A DNA stretch of 64,000 bases from Hypericum androsaemum (GCA_963995505.1 OZ023193.1:5354521-5418520), one strand, 5' to 3'; numbered from the stretch's first letter, positions 12,330 through 24,207 are shown. The notes: generated by a model not told the origin, from the sequence alone. Made by a program: numbers and translations.

Positions 12330-12899
12330 CAGACAACATTATCAAACTACTTCTAGACTCCGCAAGGTAAAAAGAATCCACCAAAGAATAAAGCCGGGTT
12401 TATACGGCAGCAGGCGACGAAGTTCGGGCAGGCCTGGACCTCAAGAGCTGTTGGAGATCGGAATGAACAAGTGCAAGAGGAGGTTATGATTCGGTGGAAA
12501 CCCCCTCTGGATGGTTGGTATAAGGTGAACACAGATGATGCCTCTAAGGACAATCCGGGCTTGGCGAAAGGTGGAGGAGTGATACGAGATGCACGAGGAG
12601 GCTGGTGTACGGGGTTCGTGAACAACACTGGTTATTGCAGTTTACTGAGGTCGGTGGTTTGGGTGGTTTGGCGGGGTTTGAACCTGACATGGGAGAGCGG
12701 GTTTAGAAATATCATTTTAGAGACGGATTCACAGATCGTGGTGAAGTGTCTCGCCGAGAAAATAACAAAGGAACACCCCCTTTCTACCCTCGTGAGTAAT
12801 TGCAAGAGCCTCATCAGCCTGACTGGCTAGTGGAAGTTGTTCACTATTATTAAGAAGGTGACCACAAGACGGATTGGTTGTCGAAGTATCCTTTCCAAT
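12330..12899 (+). mobile_element. L1-type LINE 3' end, first part (RNase H region)
   Basis: The frame at 12471-12830 encodes a plant RNase H-like domain (RVT_3 type): GWYKVNTDDASKDN, then GGGVIRDARGGW, then LETDSQIVVKCL. A tail with DWLSKYPF is in another frame at 12870-12898. The fragment is 5'-truncated. It is interrupted at 12899/12900 by copia element 1 and resumes at 17479. It is the same family as the fragments at 5580 and 62128. In ordinary LINEs this domain is the C-terminus of ORF2. Stops and frame changes show it is dead. Confidence 0.82.
12895..12899. repeat. target-site duplication ccaat of copia 1, left
   Basis: The 5 bp ccaat before the left LTR recurs at 17474-17478 directly after the right LTR. 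Confidence 0.85.
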
Positions 12900-13123
12900 T
12901 GAAATGTGAAATAAGCCGCTATGTGTGTTATTCCAATAGCAAGCCTTGCTATTTATACAAGTTCATAGAGTAGGCTACAAAATAAGAAATGAATATACAA
13001 TTACCTAAAGGAGCTAAACATGGAGCAAAATAAGGAGTAAAGCAAGGAGCAAAATAAGGAGTAAAGCAAGGAGCAAAACAAGGAGAGCAAAACAAGGAGG
13101 GAGTATCCATAATATTCACAACA
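12900..13123 (-). repeat. copia element 1, 3' LTR (224 bp)
   Basis: Starts tgaaatgtgaaata and ends attcacaaca, so it keeps TG...CA ends. It matches 17242-17473 apart from point changes and indels in a purine-rich tandem stretch (gcaaggagcaaaataaggagt). The element is on the minus strand, so this is the 3' LTR. Confidence 0.9.
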
Positions 13124-13140
13124 CTCCCCCTCAAGTTGGA
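13124..13140 (-). other. polypurine tract of copia 1
   Basis: The plus strand reads ctccccctcaagttgga directly inside the 3' LTR. Its complement is a purine run of the kind that primes plus-strand synthesis. Confidence 0.75.
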
Positions 13141-13223
13141 GCATGAAGATCAACAATGCCCAACTTGGACACCAACATGCGAAAACGATCAACACCAAGA
13201 CCCTTAGTAAAAATATCCGCCAG

Positions 13224-16095
13224 CTAGATAGTTGTACTTATCTTACGAGGAGCGATCTCATTAGAGACAACTCGCTCACGAACAAAATAGCAATCCATCT
13301 CAACGTGCTTTGTCCGCTCGTGATAAATTGGATTCTCGGCGATATGGAAAGCAGCTTGGTTGTCACAAAAGAGACGTGTAGGACCGGAGGGTGGAGCACC
13401 AAGATCCGCCAAGAGCCATCGAAGCTATAGAACTTCACTAACAGTAGTGGCCATAGCCCTGTATTCAGCTTCGGCAGAGGAACGAGCAACAACACTCTGC
13501 TTTTTACTACGCCAGGACACGGGAGAGTCGCCAATCGTAATGAAATAACCGGTGCGTGAGCGTCGAGTCATTGGGCAACCACCCCAGTCAGCATCACAGT
13601 AAGCAATAAGATCAAAACAAGAGGACTTGTTCAATAAAATACCCTGTCCAGGTGTGCTCTTGAGGTAGCGTAGAACCATATTAGCAGCATCGAGATGAGC
13701 CGGACCAGAACAATCCACAAATTGACTCAAAATGTTAACAGGATAGACAATATCGGGGCGAGTGACAGTAAAATACATCTGGCGGCCCACCAATCGTCGA
13801 TAGCGAGTACTATCATCAATGACCTGTTCGCCTTTCTGCAGACGATGATTTTGCTCGATAGGAATAGAACTAGGGCACGAGCCTGCCTTCCCACATTCAT
13901 GAAGGATATCAATGAGATACTTATATTGACTTAACACTAGGCCTTCAGAGGTGCGGGCTGCTTCAATGCCCAGAAAATACTTCAGTGTTCCAAGATCATT
14001 GATGCCAAAAGACCGATCCAAATGAGACTTGGTGCGACAGAGAGTAACATTATCATCACCAACCAATATAACATCGTCAACATAGATGAGGAGAAATAAC
14101 ACCAAACCAGCTCGATGATGAATAAACAGTGCGTGATCGGCTCTAGACCGACAAAAATCAAGATCAAGCAAGGTGGAGGCAAGTTTACTATACTAAGTGC
14201 GTGAGGCTTGCTTGAGGCCATACAAAGATTTTCGAAGTTGGCAAACCCGCTTATCTCCGGGGCGACTAAAACTTTGAGGAATTGTCATAAAAACTTCTTC
14301 CTTCAGTTCGCCGTACATAAATACATTATCAACATCCAATTGTTGTATCATCCATCCTCGTTTGACTGCGATGGACAAAAAGCAACGGACAGAGACAAGC
14401 TTCGTGACTGGAGCAAAGGTGTCGTGGTAGTCAATTCCTTCAACTTGCTTGAAACCGCGGGCTACGAAATGAGCCTTGTAGCGTTCGATCTCTCCATTTG
14501 GATGAAACTTTATTTTGTAAACCCACTTGGAGTCAGCCGCCTTCTTCCCAGGTGGTAGTTCCACAATGTCCCAGGTTCCATTGCTTTCGAGTGCCTTAAT
14601 CTCTTTATGCATCGCCTCAACCACTGTGAACACTTGGCAGCTTTATGATAATAAGCAGGCTCACGTATAGACACAAGCTTGGTTAAATAACCTCGATGAG
14701 CGTCAGCAAACTTTGCATAGCTAAGGAAATGTACAAGGGGATAAGTTACGGAGTTACCAGTTGAAGGGGCAGCCGGTGGGACGACAAGCGAGGGGGGAAG
14801 GTCAGTATCATAGTCTTGTAAGTGAATTGGTACCGTCTTGGTCCGTTCACTGCGACGAAGAAGCGGGACTGGGATTGAAACTGGAACTGGTAAATATGAG
14901 GTTTGGCTAGATGGGGCATCGAGGGAAGGTTCTACGGGTTGCCTTTGTGAACGTTGTTCATCTAAATCATATACGAGGGTGCTCGTCCAAATAGTCTCTC
15001 ATATGGAGTTTGATTATCAATCACCGAGGAGGGCAAATAGTTGATGATGTAAGTAGCGGTAAGCACACACTCCCCCCAAAAATTAATAGGTAAATGAGAT
15101 TGAAAGCGAAGGGAGCGGGCTGCCTCTAGTATATAACGATGGCGACGCTCAACCACTCCATTTTATTGTGGAGTGTAAGCACAACTAGTCTGAAAATATA
15201 TTCCGCTAACTTCATAATAGTCGAGTAACTCCTTCGACTTGAACTCCATTCCATTATCTGATTGAACTCCTTTGACAACTCTTCCAAATTGCCTTTCAAC
15301 CATGCAAAAAAATGCCAGCAAATATCGGGTTACTTCCGACTTGTATCTGATAAGGTAAGTTCATATACCTCGGCTAAAATCATCCACTATAGTCAAGAAA
15401 TAGTAAGCACCACATGACGCTGGGGTTTTGTAAGGTCCCCAAACATCACAATGAATCAAATCAAAATATGATGTTATTTGAATGCAACTCTTTTGAAATG
15501 ATGACCATGTTTGTTTAGCACGTACACAAGAATCACAATGTTCATGCTTAATAGGAAAGGAAATGGCTGCTAAAGAAGGTATATGACACAACTTGTCACG
15601 GGAGGCATGTCCAAGTCTCTTGTGCCAAATCGTAGCATCCTTATTATGTATGGCTGAGAGAATCGCCCCCCCTCGCAAATCTTTAAAATAGTATAGGCCG
15701 TCTCGCTGCTTACCCACTCTAATCAGTTTCTTCGTAACTGAGTCATGTATTACACAAACATTAGCCAAGAAAGTAACGACACAATTAAAATTCTTGGTTA
15801 GTCAGCTGATAGACAACAGGTTGCACTGAAATTTTGGTATAAATAAAACCCGATCAAGTCATAATTTTTCACCAAGGTGGACGCTGCCAATTCCTTCTAC
15901 TGGAATATCATCTCCATTCGGAATTTTGACCGAAGGATGTATCATGCCCTTGTTTGACTCAGTCAACCAATCAGAATAGCATGTGATGTGATCAGTCGCT
16001 CCTGAATCAATGATCCAAGGGCGCGAAAGGAAAGTCTTACCTGCCATGTTTGCCATTACTTCTATCAGCTGCGAGGACCCAGACTCTACCTTCAC
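13224..16095 (-). pseudogene. copia 1 pol: protease, integrase, RT, RNase H (broken)
   Basis: Segments on the minus strand, in order. Protease at 16095-15859 has WIIDSGATDHI, with DSGA as the active site. The gag-pre-integrase and integrase zinc region at 15768-15361 has HKRLGHASRDKL, then CDSCVRAKQ, then IHCDVWGPYKT. The integrase C-terminal catalytic part at 15156-14962 has MVERRHRYILEAARS. RT at 14633-14193 has KWVYKIKFHPNGEIERYKA. The RT active site and RNase H at 14171-13425 have LIYVDDVILVGDD and YCDADWGGCP, ending SSAEAEYRAM. The RNase H tail at 13412-13224 has FCDNQAAFHIAENPI. Frame changes and stops separate these blocks, so no polyprotein can be made. Confidence 0.92.
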
Positions 16096-16291
16096 TCCAA
16101 GATGTTTGAGAAGGTTGCTCGGCTATTCGTTAGAGAAACTGGAAACTGGACTCTCTTCAACTCGAACTTGGGCAGCCTTCGGAACTATTCTTTGGTTACT
16201 ATCGCCACCACGTCGGTTGTCACGAGTGTTCTCACGCTGATTAGCTTCGCGACCACCCCTTCGCCAGCCATCAAGGTACCCAATCAACTCA

Positions 16292-17154
16292 AAACAGGTT
16301 TCCTCAGTGTGCCCAGTCTTTTAGCAATGACTGCACTTTGGCCTGTTCCCATTGCTTGGGCGCTTACTCCCACTGTTCTTTGACTGTTCAGGACCACGAG
16401 TATGGAACGCGGCTGTGTCCGAAATAGGTTTCCGAGCTGAAGAGATTGTCCTTCGTTGTTCCTCTTCAGCTATGAGATGATAGGCCTGACGGAGCCCGGG
16501 AATTGGTTGAGTGCTCAAGATCTGTGTCTTGATAGTATTGAACGCATCGTCCAATCCCATGAGGAAGTCATATAACTGCTCTTCCTTGCGAATTTTCTGG
16601 ACTTGTCTCATCATATCATGATCACAATTCGTGCAAGATGACTTCTGGAGAGGATGAATAGCTTGAACCTCATCCCAGAGTCCCTTGAGCGTTGTGTAAT
16701 ATGCTGAGACAGTCATCTCACCTTGTCAAAGCATTGATATCGCACGTCGGAGGTCATATGCGTGTCGAGCACTGCTTTGCCCGAACCTTTCAGTGATATC
16801 GCTCCAGATTTCATGCGCCGTCTTGGCACACCGAACACTGCTTCTTATCTCCTTCTCCATGGAGTTGCGAAGCCAGCCCTTCACCATGTGGTCGCTGCGG
16901 ACCCAATGGTCAATCATTCCAGAATCGGCCGATGGCTTTGGTAAGGAACCATCAACAAAACTGAATTTGTTCTTTGCGAACAAAAGGTCGCTCATGTCTG
17001 TCACCCACTCACCGAAGTTTCCATCACTCAGCCGTTCAGTCACGAACACCTGTGCTGGATGATCAGAGGGATGGAGATAGTAGGGGGACGATGAGTCAAT
17101 GGTGACACTCGAGGCAGCGGACACTTCTTCCTTACTTGACTCGACAATAGACAT
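16292..17154 (-). pseudogene. copia 1 gag (broken)
   Basis: The start at 17154 gives MSIVESSKEEVSAASS, followed by the gag (UBN2-like) region with NFGEWVTDMSDLLFAKNKF and HEIWSDITERFGQ. An in-frame TGA at about 16728 interrupts it. The frame then continues with TVSAYYTTLKGLWDEVQ down to a CCHC zinc knuckle. A second stop falls inside the knuckle (CSHC, stop, KTGHTEETC, about 16335-16292). Gag normally forms the virus-like particle that packages element RNA. Confidence 0.88.
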
Positions 17155-17229
17155 ATTTAGGTGGGTTAATAACGTTGTGGTAGATAGGCTGATTTGTGGT
17201 AGGCTAATGCAAGGTTTTAGATCAAACCC

Positions 17230-17241
17230 GCTCTGATATCA
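17230..17241 (-). other. primer-binding site of copia 1
   Basis: gctctgatatca immediately inside the 5' LTR is the complement of tgatatcagagc. This is one base from the common initiator-Met tRNA site TGGTATCAGAGC of plant copia elements. Confidence 0.8.
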
Positions 17242-17473
17242 TGAAATGTGAAATAAACCGCTGTGTGTTATTCCAATAGCAAGCCTTGCTATTTATACAA
17301 GTTCCTAGAGTAGGCTACAAAATAAGAAATGAATATACAATTACCTAAAGGAGCTAAACATGGAGCAAAATAAGGAGTAAAACAAGGAACAAAACATGGA
17401 GCAAAACATGGAGCAAAATAAGGAGTAAAGCAAGGAGCAAAACAAGGAGGAAGTATCCATAATATTCACAACA
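17242..17473 (-). repeat. copia element 1, 5' LTR (232 bp)
   Basis: Partner of 12900-13123 with the same TG...CA ends. It differs by a few substitutions and by length of the purine-rich tandem stretch, so insertion is not very recent. Confidence 0.9.
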
Positions 17474-17640
17474 CCAATTTTCATTGGACTTTCACATTTT
17501 GCAGAACCCACCTATTGGTTGTATTTCTCTGTTAGCCTTCGATGGCATGGGCATTGGCACGCCCAGAACTGTAAGAGTTTGATGTTTTTTTCTACTGAAT
17601 AAAAGGGGTGCTACAGCACCCACCATGTTAAAAAAAAGGG
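17474..17640 (+). mobile_element. L1-type LINE 3' end, second part
   Basis: After the ccaat duplication the LINE reading frame resumes and runs through NPPIGCISLLAFDGMGI to a stop at about 17580. A short 3'UTR follows (gaataaaaggggtgctacagcaccc), then an A-run near 17630. Removing copia 1 and one copy of ccaat makes the frame continuous with 12870-12899. Confidence 0.8.
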
Positions 17641-18090
17641 GTAAAAGAATCCACAGATTCCAGTGGTTAACTTCGGCATAATGCACAGAGCACTAGCTAT
17701 TTATCTAATAGTTTAATCAAAATGAATTATATTTGTTCTAACACACAAATTAATTACATATTATTTGATTTAAAGCTCTCAAATTAGCCAACAATATACA
17801 TTTTTAATAAATATAAAAAACAAAAACACAAAAAAAAAGCTAAATTCATATTCTTTTTGTGTGTGTTAAGGCCTAAACTTATCTTTTAGTTCTTGAATAT
17901 TTTTAAAAATAGAGCAACTAACATGAGTAATGAATTGATAATCACAGTTTAACCAACATAATACATTTTCAATTCTAAAAAAACATAATACATTTTAAAT
18001 AATAAAAAAAGAAAAGATGGGACAAACCTGGGCCTGGCTTGTTTAGGATTGTATTGGACGCTCTTTAACAGACTCATCCGGCCCAAGTAC
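17641..18090. other. AT-rich intergenic DNA
   Basis: Low-complexity A-rich tracts; no gene seen. Confidence 0.45.
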
Positions 18091-18470
18091 ACCGCATGAC
18101 CTCATTATGTTCAAGTACCACTGTCCAAAAGAGAGAACAAACACGTGAAGCATCCCCGACTCAGAATTTCTTTCCCTGGAGGGTCAAAAAGAAGGTTTGT
18201 ACGAAGTTCTCTACAAAGCTCTTCTTTCTTCCAAATTGGGAATTTAACCATAATGGGTTTTTTGCTTTTCTCTGCCTTTTTCTTTATTTTTCTCTTGCTT
18301 AGTTTTGGTGGAAGAATTTATAGCCTCCAGGGTCAATTGAATTAGGGGATCGAAAAGCTTGTTGATTTTTCCCAATCAAAATTTTATAGCCTCTAGGGTC
18401 AATTGAATCAGGGGATTGAAGCTTGTTGATTTTTTCCCATTGCCCGAGGGTCAACTGAATCAGGGTAGGG
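18091..18470 (+). repeat. orphan copy of the F-box promoter and leader module
   Basis: Segments such as ttccctggagggtcaaaaag, ttctttcttccaaattggga, ggaagaatttatagcctcc and gggtcaattgaattagggga recur at about 19620-19830, 23620-23880, 35290-35540 and 49430-49510. Here the module is not followed by its own F-box coding exon. The next unit starts at about 19080. It is probably the relic of a deleted or incomplete duplicate. Confidence 0.65.
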
Positions 18471-19080
18471 ATGTCAATTAGACCTTTATTTGAGTCTATC
18501 CTAATTCAAATACGAAAAGTCCAAAATTTGTTAACTTTTATTGTATTTAGACTCGGAGATAAAGGTATAAATATGGATCTATAGGATCATACATTTATCC
18601 TACTTAAATATTTTAAGAAAAATTAAAATAATATATAATTATATTAATTACTACCAAATTCGCATCACAACCTACCTAATTTGGAATTTTTTTATACGTA
18701 AATTTTATTCATCCAATTGGTAAAGATACTGAAGCATCAAATACCAAGATATCACAACCGGTAAAGAATGTGAGCACATGTTCGACCAAAAAAAGAAACA
18801 CTCGTTAAGCAGGTTCCTACTACTACCCTTCACGCCTTAGATACCAGAGAAACTAACAAATTGCCATAAGAAAAATGATGAAGAAATTTTAACCTGCACA
18901 ATGTTAATCCAACTTTCGAATATTCTACCCTTCAATTGTTATATTAACTTGAAATTTCTTTTCATTTATTTGTTTGGTTTATTTATATTGACTTATTTTA
19001 ATGAATGAGTAAATTACATTCACATTTTTCTTCATAAAATCTTAATTTTGTGGGTATAAAAGAATATTGTTCTTATTTAA
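18471..19080. other. AT-rich spacer between leader modules
   Basis: No gene recognised. Confidence 0.4.
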
Positions 19081-20239
19081 TAATAAATAAGAACAAACAA
19101 AAAACATAGAGCGATTTTCCGTATATTCATTGACGTTAGGACAAATTTTCTTAGGTCTCTAGTCAATCTGGTCTCTTTTAACTGAGTCCAACTAGGTGTA
19201 CAAAACTGGAGGGAGCGACTCTAAAAAAAATTCCACCATAAAATAGAACCCAATAATTTTTGACTTTAAATATTCAAACTTTGCAATAGTATGTATGTCT
19301 ATTGCGATCTCTCTCTAAGCGTGAAACATTACCCAACCACTTTCCACACAAGCATGATTGATTAATGAATTTAACAAAGTATTAAATTACATATTAGTTA
19401 ATTAAAAACTCGCACTTTACTTTATCCAACACATAATAAGGCCTGAATATATCTATAGGCTCTGTTAAAATAAAGCCCGGACTGACACGCACACGACACG
19501 ACACGACACGACACACGTGAGGCTTCCATCTCCTGTCCAGAAGAAGAAGGTTAGGTCTATCTAAGGAACTTGCAGATAAAGCACCTCGTCGCTTATCCAA
19601 CCGCCTCCGACTCTGTCAAATTTATTTCAAAAAGAAGGTTTTGTACGAATTTCTCTTCTTCGAATTTTGTGTTCGACCTTTTTGCAGTCGTGGGAAAAAA
19701 AGGGTTTGTTTTTCTTTGCCTCCTTTCTGTAATTTTTCTCTTTGTTTAATTTTAGTGGAAGAATTTATAGCCTCCTGGGTCAATTGAATTAGGGGATCGA
19801 ACGAAAATTTTTATAGTCTCTAGGGGTCTATTGAATCAGGGGAATTCATTTTGAGTATCGGTCTTCTTTGTTCAAGTGCTTAATTATATTTGGCGGCGCT
19901 TCCTAATTAGATGGCTGAGAAGAATGCGCAAGCTTTAGGGGTTGTGAGGATTGACCCAAGTTCATGCCTCTGATTACCGAAATCCGTTAGATCTCGTAGG
20001 CTCCCACTGACTCTTTAGCTGTTGCAGGCCGATACCAATTACTATTGGGATCTGTTGGCTTACGGATTGTTTCTGTTTGTGTAGAATGTGGGGGGCAGAA
20101 GATCCTCAATTGAGTAGTCTGGAACAAATGTCCCTAGCTGGAATCATGCATTGCCCGGGAGGGGGACTCTCTTGACTTTCTTTCGTCAATTGATTCGTTC
20201 TCATTCTTTGTGTAGGCTCTTTGGTTAGCAGAGTTCAGG
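19081..20239 (+). promoter_or_regulatory. promoter and leader region of F-box copy A
   Basis: Similarity to the corresponding part of copy C begins near 19095 (gcgattttccgtatattcattg, against acgattttccctatatattt at 34245). The shared leader lies at about 19620-19930, including a short atggctgagaagaatgcgca segment also present in copies B and C. A probable acceptor tgtgtag at 20209-20215 precedes the coding exon. Upstream exons appear to be leader. I could not find a frame joining the short ATG segment to the F-box exon. Confidence 0.5.
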
Positions 20240-21536
20240 ATGGGAACACCAAGGAATTCAGCAGCTTGGAAAATAATTTGGAGGGACACCACTCACGACA
20301 CTGTCAGTGCTTTTTTCTCACTAGAAAATGAGCCAGAACATACTGGAGATATCTACAAAAGAATTCAAGGTTTAATTAGGAATACATGCTATGGAATGAT
20401 GACAATCTTGAAGTGCTTTCGTTCCATTTTGAGACTATTCCAGAGGAAAGGCGGAAAGCCACTGCCCGATGATGTGGTGCTCGATATTTTAAGCAGATTA
20501 TCAGCCAAGGATATCCTTAACTGTCGTATGGTGTGCAGGAGATGGGTCTCCCTAACTTCCACTCCCTGCTTCCTTGAACACCTGACGGGATCCCCTCCCA
20601 TGATCTTGCTACATCATTATGTCCCAGAAGGTGACTTGAGGTTGTATCATATTGACCTCACCCCAAAAGAACCCTGCATCAAGAGATTTGACACGAAGAA
20701 GTTGCAGTTAGACCGTCCCCCTCTTTTTGGTGGAACATGCGACGGGCTGGTGTTGCTATGGTGCAGGGAAAAATCATCTCTCCGTTTATATATTTGCAAT
20801 CCTTTCTCAGGGAGAAAAATAATGGAGGTGGCAGCCGAAGGCTTTTTCTTTTGCGGGTTCTGGTTTCACCCAACCAAGAGAGTATTTTTTCCTCACAGTT
20901 TCTATTGGTCACGGTCACATGCCAGAGTGGAGCTTCCAGTATAAGATATTTAACTTGCGGGGGGAGAGTACCGTGGTTGGCTGGTATGCAACTTACCCTA
21001 CAAATGATGTGCCTATCAATATCAATGGTTCAATCTATAACTTGCTCCAGTTTCCAGTTCCTCCCCGGGGTTGCATTATGATCTTCAATATTGAGAGCGA
21101 GAAAATTGAGTTCAAGCCTCATCCGCATAATGGTCATTGCAATCACGGGCAAGGCATGCGCAACAATTATAATGCAGACATGCGTTTGTTGGAAGTTGAA
21201 GGGTCATTAGGTTTTGTTCATCTGTGCTCTAGCGGCAGTAACCTTCATCTATGGATCCTTGCAGACACTACTGCAACTTGGCATTGGATCCCGAGGTATA
21301 AACTCAATCTGAATTTGTATCACTCGACGGGGGCAATTTGCGTATTAAGTGGTATACAGAAAGGTGAGATGCTGATGTATTATGAATACCGTAGATTGTT
21401 CGCCATTAACCTTGAAACAAGACGGGTCAGAAAGATAGACATTAGTATTAGTTATCCTAAGCAAGATAAATTTCTGACTGCAACTACTTATGCGAGTAGT
21501 TTTGTTGGCCTAAATAGGTTGGCCTCTTTCATATGA
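20240..21536 (+). pseudogene. F-box protein copy A, 2-bp frameshift
   Basis: The first frame, 20240-20944, starts MGTPRNSAAW, has the F-box at residues 72-110 (LPDDVVLDILSRLSAKDIL then CRMVCRRW) and a beta-rich associated domain (GGTCDGLVLLW, LYICNPFSGRKIMEV). The remainder (FQYKIFNLRGESTVVGWYA to LNRLASFI) continues in another frame to 21536. Against copy F, copy A reads aagagagta where F has aagagagagta at about 20876-20886, a loss of one GA dinucleotide, which causes the shift. A truncated 234-residue protein with an intact F-box is still possible. F-box proteins are substrate receptors of SCF ubiquitin ligases through SKP1. The target is unknown. It lies tail-to-tail with the membrane-protein gene at 22021. 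Confidence 0.85.
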
Positions 21537-21539
21537 CAT

Positions 21540-22020
21540 GTTTATTTGTCTTCGATATTTTAGCAAACTATTGCCTGGAAAACAATAACAAATACAGTTT
21601 CCTTGACGGACACTTTAGCGACAAGCTCGCTTTGCCATCAATCAGAATCCCTTTATAACCTAATATGTATTTTTTTAATAGGTAAAATTCAATATTACTC
21701 CAATAATATTGTGCATGTGTGTGTACATGTCTCCTAACACAAAATGTCTAAAAGATAAGTAATATATACTAGCAAAATAGGAATTATCTTCCGCCTAAAA
21801 CTATATGCAAAGAAGATCGCCCATACTCCTAATCATCCAACAACCTCTTGATAAATTGATATGAACCGCTGGGTTGTGGCGAAGGCCAACAGTTCAAAGA
21901 CTTATCAGATAACAATCGTTTTGTCACGCACCTCCATTTTTAAAAATGTTGTGGTTGTCCTAATATCTCCATTTTTATTCACAAATTCCAAGTGTTTCAT
22001 ATACTGTTCAGTAGTCAAAA
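21540..22020. other. convergent 3' ends
   Basis: Spacer between F-box copy A and the minus-strand membrane-protein gene, presumably the two 3'UTRs. No further feature. Confidence 0.5.
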
Positions 22021-23022
22021 CTACCAGTCCAAAAACAGGTAAATACCCGTGCATACGAACAATAAAACTGCTAAAGCAACAACTACATACTCAACTACAG
22101 TAGCAGCTGTTTTAGGTCTCCCGTGAAGTGTAGTGACTAAAGCTCCACCCGACGTGACTAAAGCTCCGACTATTGTAGCCAAGAATTCTGCAGCAGTCAA
22201 GATTCTGAGTCGTCTGTATGTCACACGATCCACCAAATAGGAAGTGAGATCCTTGGCAATGTCGTCACAGGAAGCAATAAACAAAGAGAGGTAATTGCCC
22301 ATTCGATCTTCATAGATGCTCAAGCACTCTTTGCCCACTTTTTTAATCTGGAAAAAAAAATTCAAACAAATTGCCACACTAAACCAAAAATATTAGATAA
22401 GATAAAATTCAAACTCACCTCTCCGACGTAAGAAATGAATTGCTCGATCATCTGTTGGGTACTGCGACTAAATACCCACATGTTCGTAGAAGCCACACCT
22501 GGCAGATTCTTAAGATACTCCTTCTGTAAATAATAAAGTGGCAAAACATGATAAAATATTAAATTAATAGTTAATTGCAAATTAAGATACATACCTTAGT
22601 TTGGATATTTTGAAGTGTAAATATGAAAACGCTCTCGATAGCATGTACATCAAAATCCAATCTAGCAACGTTCTCTGATGCAATAGTTGTAACCAACTTG
22701 GAAAAGTTATCTTTATGCTCCTCGTATTCTGCAGCGGAGAACTTTCCATGGAGTCTCATATACACCACCGTATCTTTTTCTAACATGAAACTACAAAAAG
22801 AAAAAAAATTTGAATGTTATCAATTTTCAAAACAAACGTAAATAAAAAAAATAAGCACATGAAACGTTTTACTTACAAGACATGGAGTAGAACCAATGTA
22901 AACAACCCCTTCACTTTATTTTTCATGATATACGCGGGAGATACAAATTGGACCTTCAACATTTTTGCATCTACATTCGACAAACGGCAAAAATTTGCTA
23001 CTTGATCGTCTTTGAATTTCAT
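22021..23022 (-). CDS. predicted membrane protein, four exons, unknown function
   Basis: Minus-strand exons 23022-22877, 22790-22595, 22523-22419 and 22347-22021 have proper GT/AG sites and join in frame to 257 residues. The start used is the ATG giving MKFKDDQVANFCRLSNVDAK. Residues 35-52 are hydrophobic (GLFTLVLLHVLFFML). A soluble middle follows. Two C-terminal membrane spans lie at about 200-222 (FLATIVGALVTSGGALVTTL) and 232-255 (VVEYVVVALAVLLFVCTGI), ending in LFLDW. A further 5' exon is possible at about 23395-23299 (PISSPRPVMDGPILGQG) because it has splice sites, so the true N-terminus may be longer. A degraded paralogue lies at 49592-50650 beside another F-box copy. I do not recognise the family. 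The uninterrupted frame over four exons argues that the gene is functional. Confidence 0.75.
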
Positions 23023-23600
23023 ATAATGCTTCCGCTCATAACATCCTCAAAGCATACTATGGAAAAACATATCGCAACCGACATCACTAAGATGGAATAA
23101 GTTCAACTCATGGTTTGGATAAGTTCTCTTTTTCCTACATGAGACAAGAGGCCAAGCAGTAGAGTAGTGGTTCTATCTAGTTGCATTAGTCTGGATTCAA
23201 TTAAGATAGAATATTCAACCTAGGTTCCCTGAATGTTTAGGGATCAAATAACAGATGACGAGTCTGGCACATAAAAGAGAGAGGAAATTGATGTTCACCT
23301 CTTGTGGAGATGGCAGACCCTGGCCAAGAATGGGTCCATCCATGACAGGTCTGGGGGATGATATAGGATCGCAAGAGCGTGGATCGTACGCCTGCTACAA
23401 AGTCAAAATACAAAAGTGAAAACATGAAGTAGATGAGGGTTTGAAGCATACATACAATAGAAAAGCAATGAAGCTCGTATCAGCATTTAAAGCAATTCTT
23501 GAATATACTGTTTGACTTCATAACATCCTCAAAGCATGCTATGGAAAAACATATCACAACCGACATCATTCGGAAATGCAGGGACCTTAGAAAGAGGGAC
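23023..23600. other. spacer with a possible upstream exon of the membrane-protein gene
   Basis: The minus strand at about 23395-23299 is bounded by ...tgtagcag and gtgaac and encodes a Pro-rich stretch. Otherwise non-coding. The segment cataacatcctcaaagcatRctatgg occurs twice (23037 and 23519), marking a local duplication. Confidence 0.45.
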
Positions 23601-24207
23601 GTCAAATTACAGAGATCTGAGCGTAATTTTTCTTTTTTTCTTTCACTGAAAGGTCGAAAAGAAGGTTTGTACGGAATTCTCTTCAAAGCTTTGATCTTTC
23701 TTCCAAATTGGGAATTTAACGATAATGGGTTTTCGTTTTTCTCTTCCTCCTTTCAGTATTTTTCTCTTTGTTTAATTATAGTGGAAGAATTTATAGCCTC
23801 CAGGGTCAATTGAATTTAGGGGATCGAAAAGCTTGTTGATTTTTATGGCCACTAGGGTCGATTGAATTAGGTTAATTCATTATGAGTCTGGGTCTTCTGT
23901 GTTCAACTGCTGAATAATATTTGTCGGCGATTCCTGATTAGATGGCGGATAAGAATGCGCAAGCTTTAGGGTTTGTGAGAATTGACCCAAGTTCATGCCT
24001 TTGATTAGCGAAATCCATGAGATCTCGTAGTCTCGCAGGCCGATACCAATTACCTGGATCTTCAATTGTGTTGACTGGGGATTGTTTCTTTTTTTCGATG
24101 TGGATGATAGTATAACAATATGGAATGTTTTGAGACATGTCCCTAGCTGGAATCAATTGATTCGGTCACATTATTTATTGCAGGCTCTTTGGATAGCAGA
24201 GTTTGGG
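23601..24207 (+). promoter_or_regulatory. leader region of F-box copy B
   Basis: Carries the shared leader module (ggtcgaaaagaaggtttgta, tttataggc-type segments, atggcggataagaatgcgca at 23941). A probable acceptor (attgcag, about 24177-24183) lies just before gctctttggatagcagagtt. It is colinear with the leader of copy A. Confidence 0.55.

Larger units (their letters stand above)
12900..17473 (-). mobile_element. Ty1-copia LTR retrotransposon 1, complete but inactive (4574 bp)
   Basis: Two LTRs, a 5-bp target duplication (ccaat), a primer-binding site beside the 5' LTR and a polypurine tract beside the 3' LTR define a full element. Domain order on the minus strand is gag, protease, integrase, RT, RNase H, which is the copia order. 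Several stops and frame changes make it non-autonomous. It sits inside the RNase H region of a LINE, and flanking LINE sequence resumes in register on the other side. Confidence 0.93.

Noticed and set aside
18096..18345. Short open frames of 66-68 codons over the leader module
   Set aside because: They lie in a repeated untranslated leader; overlapping frames differ and are not conserved between module copies.
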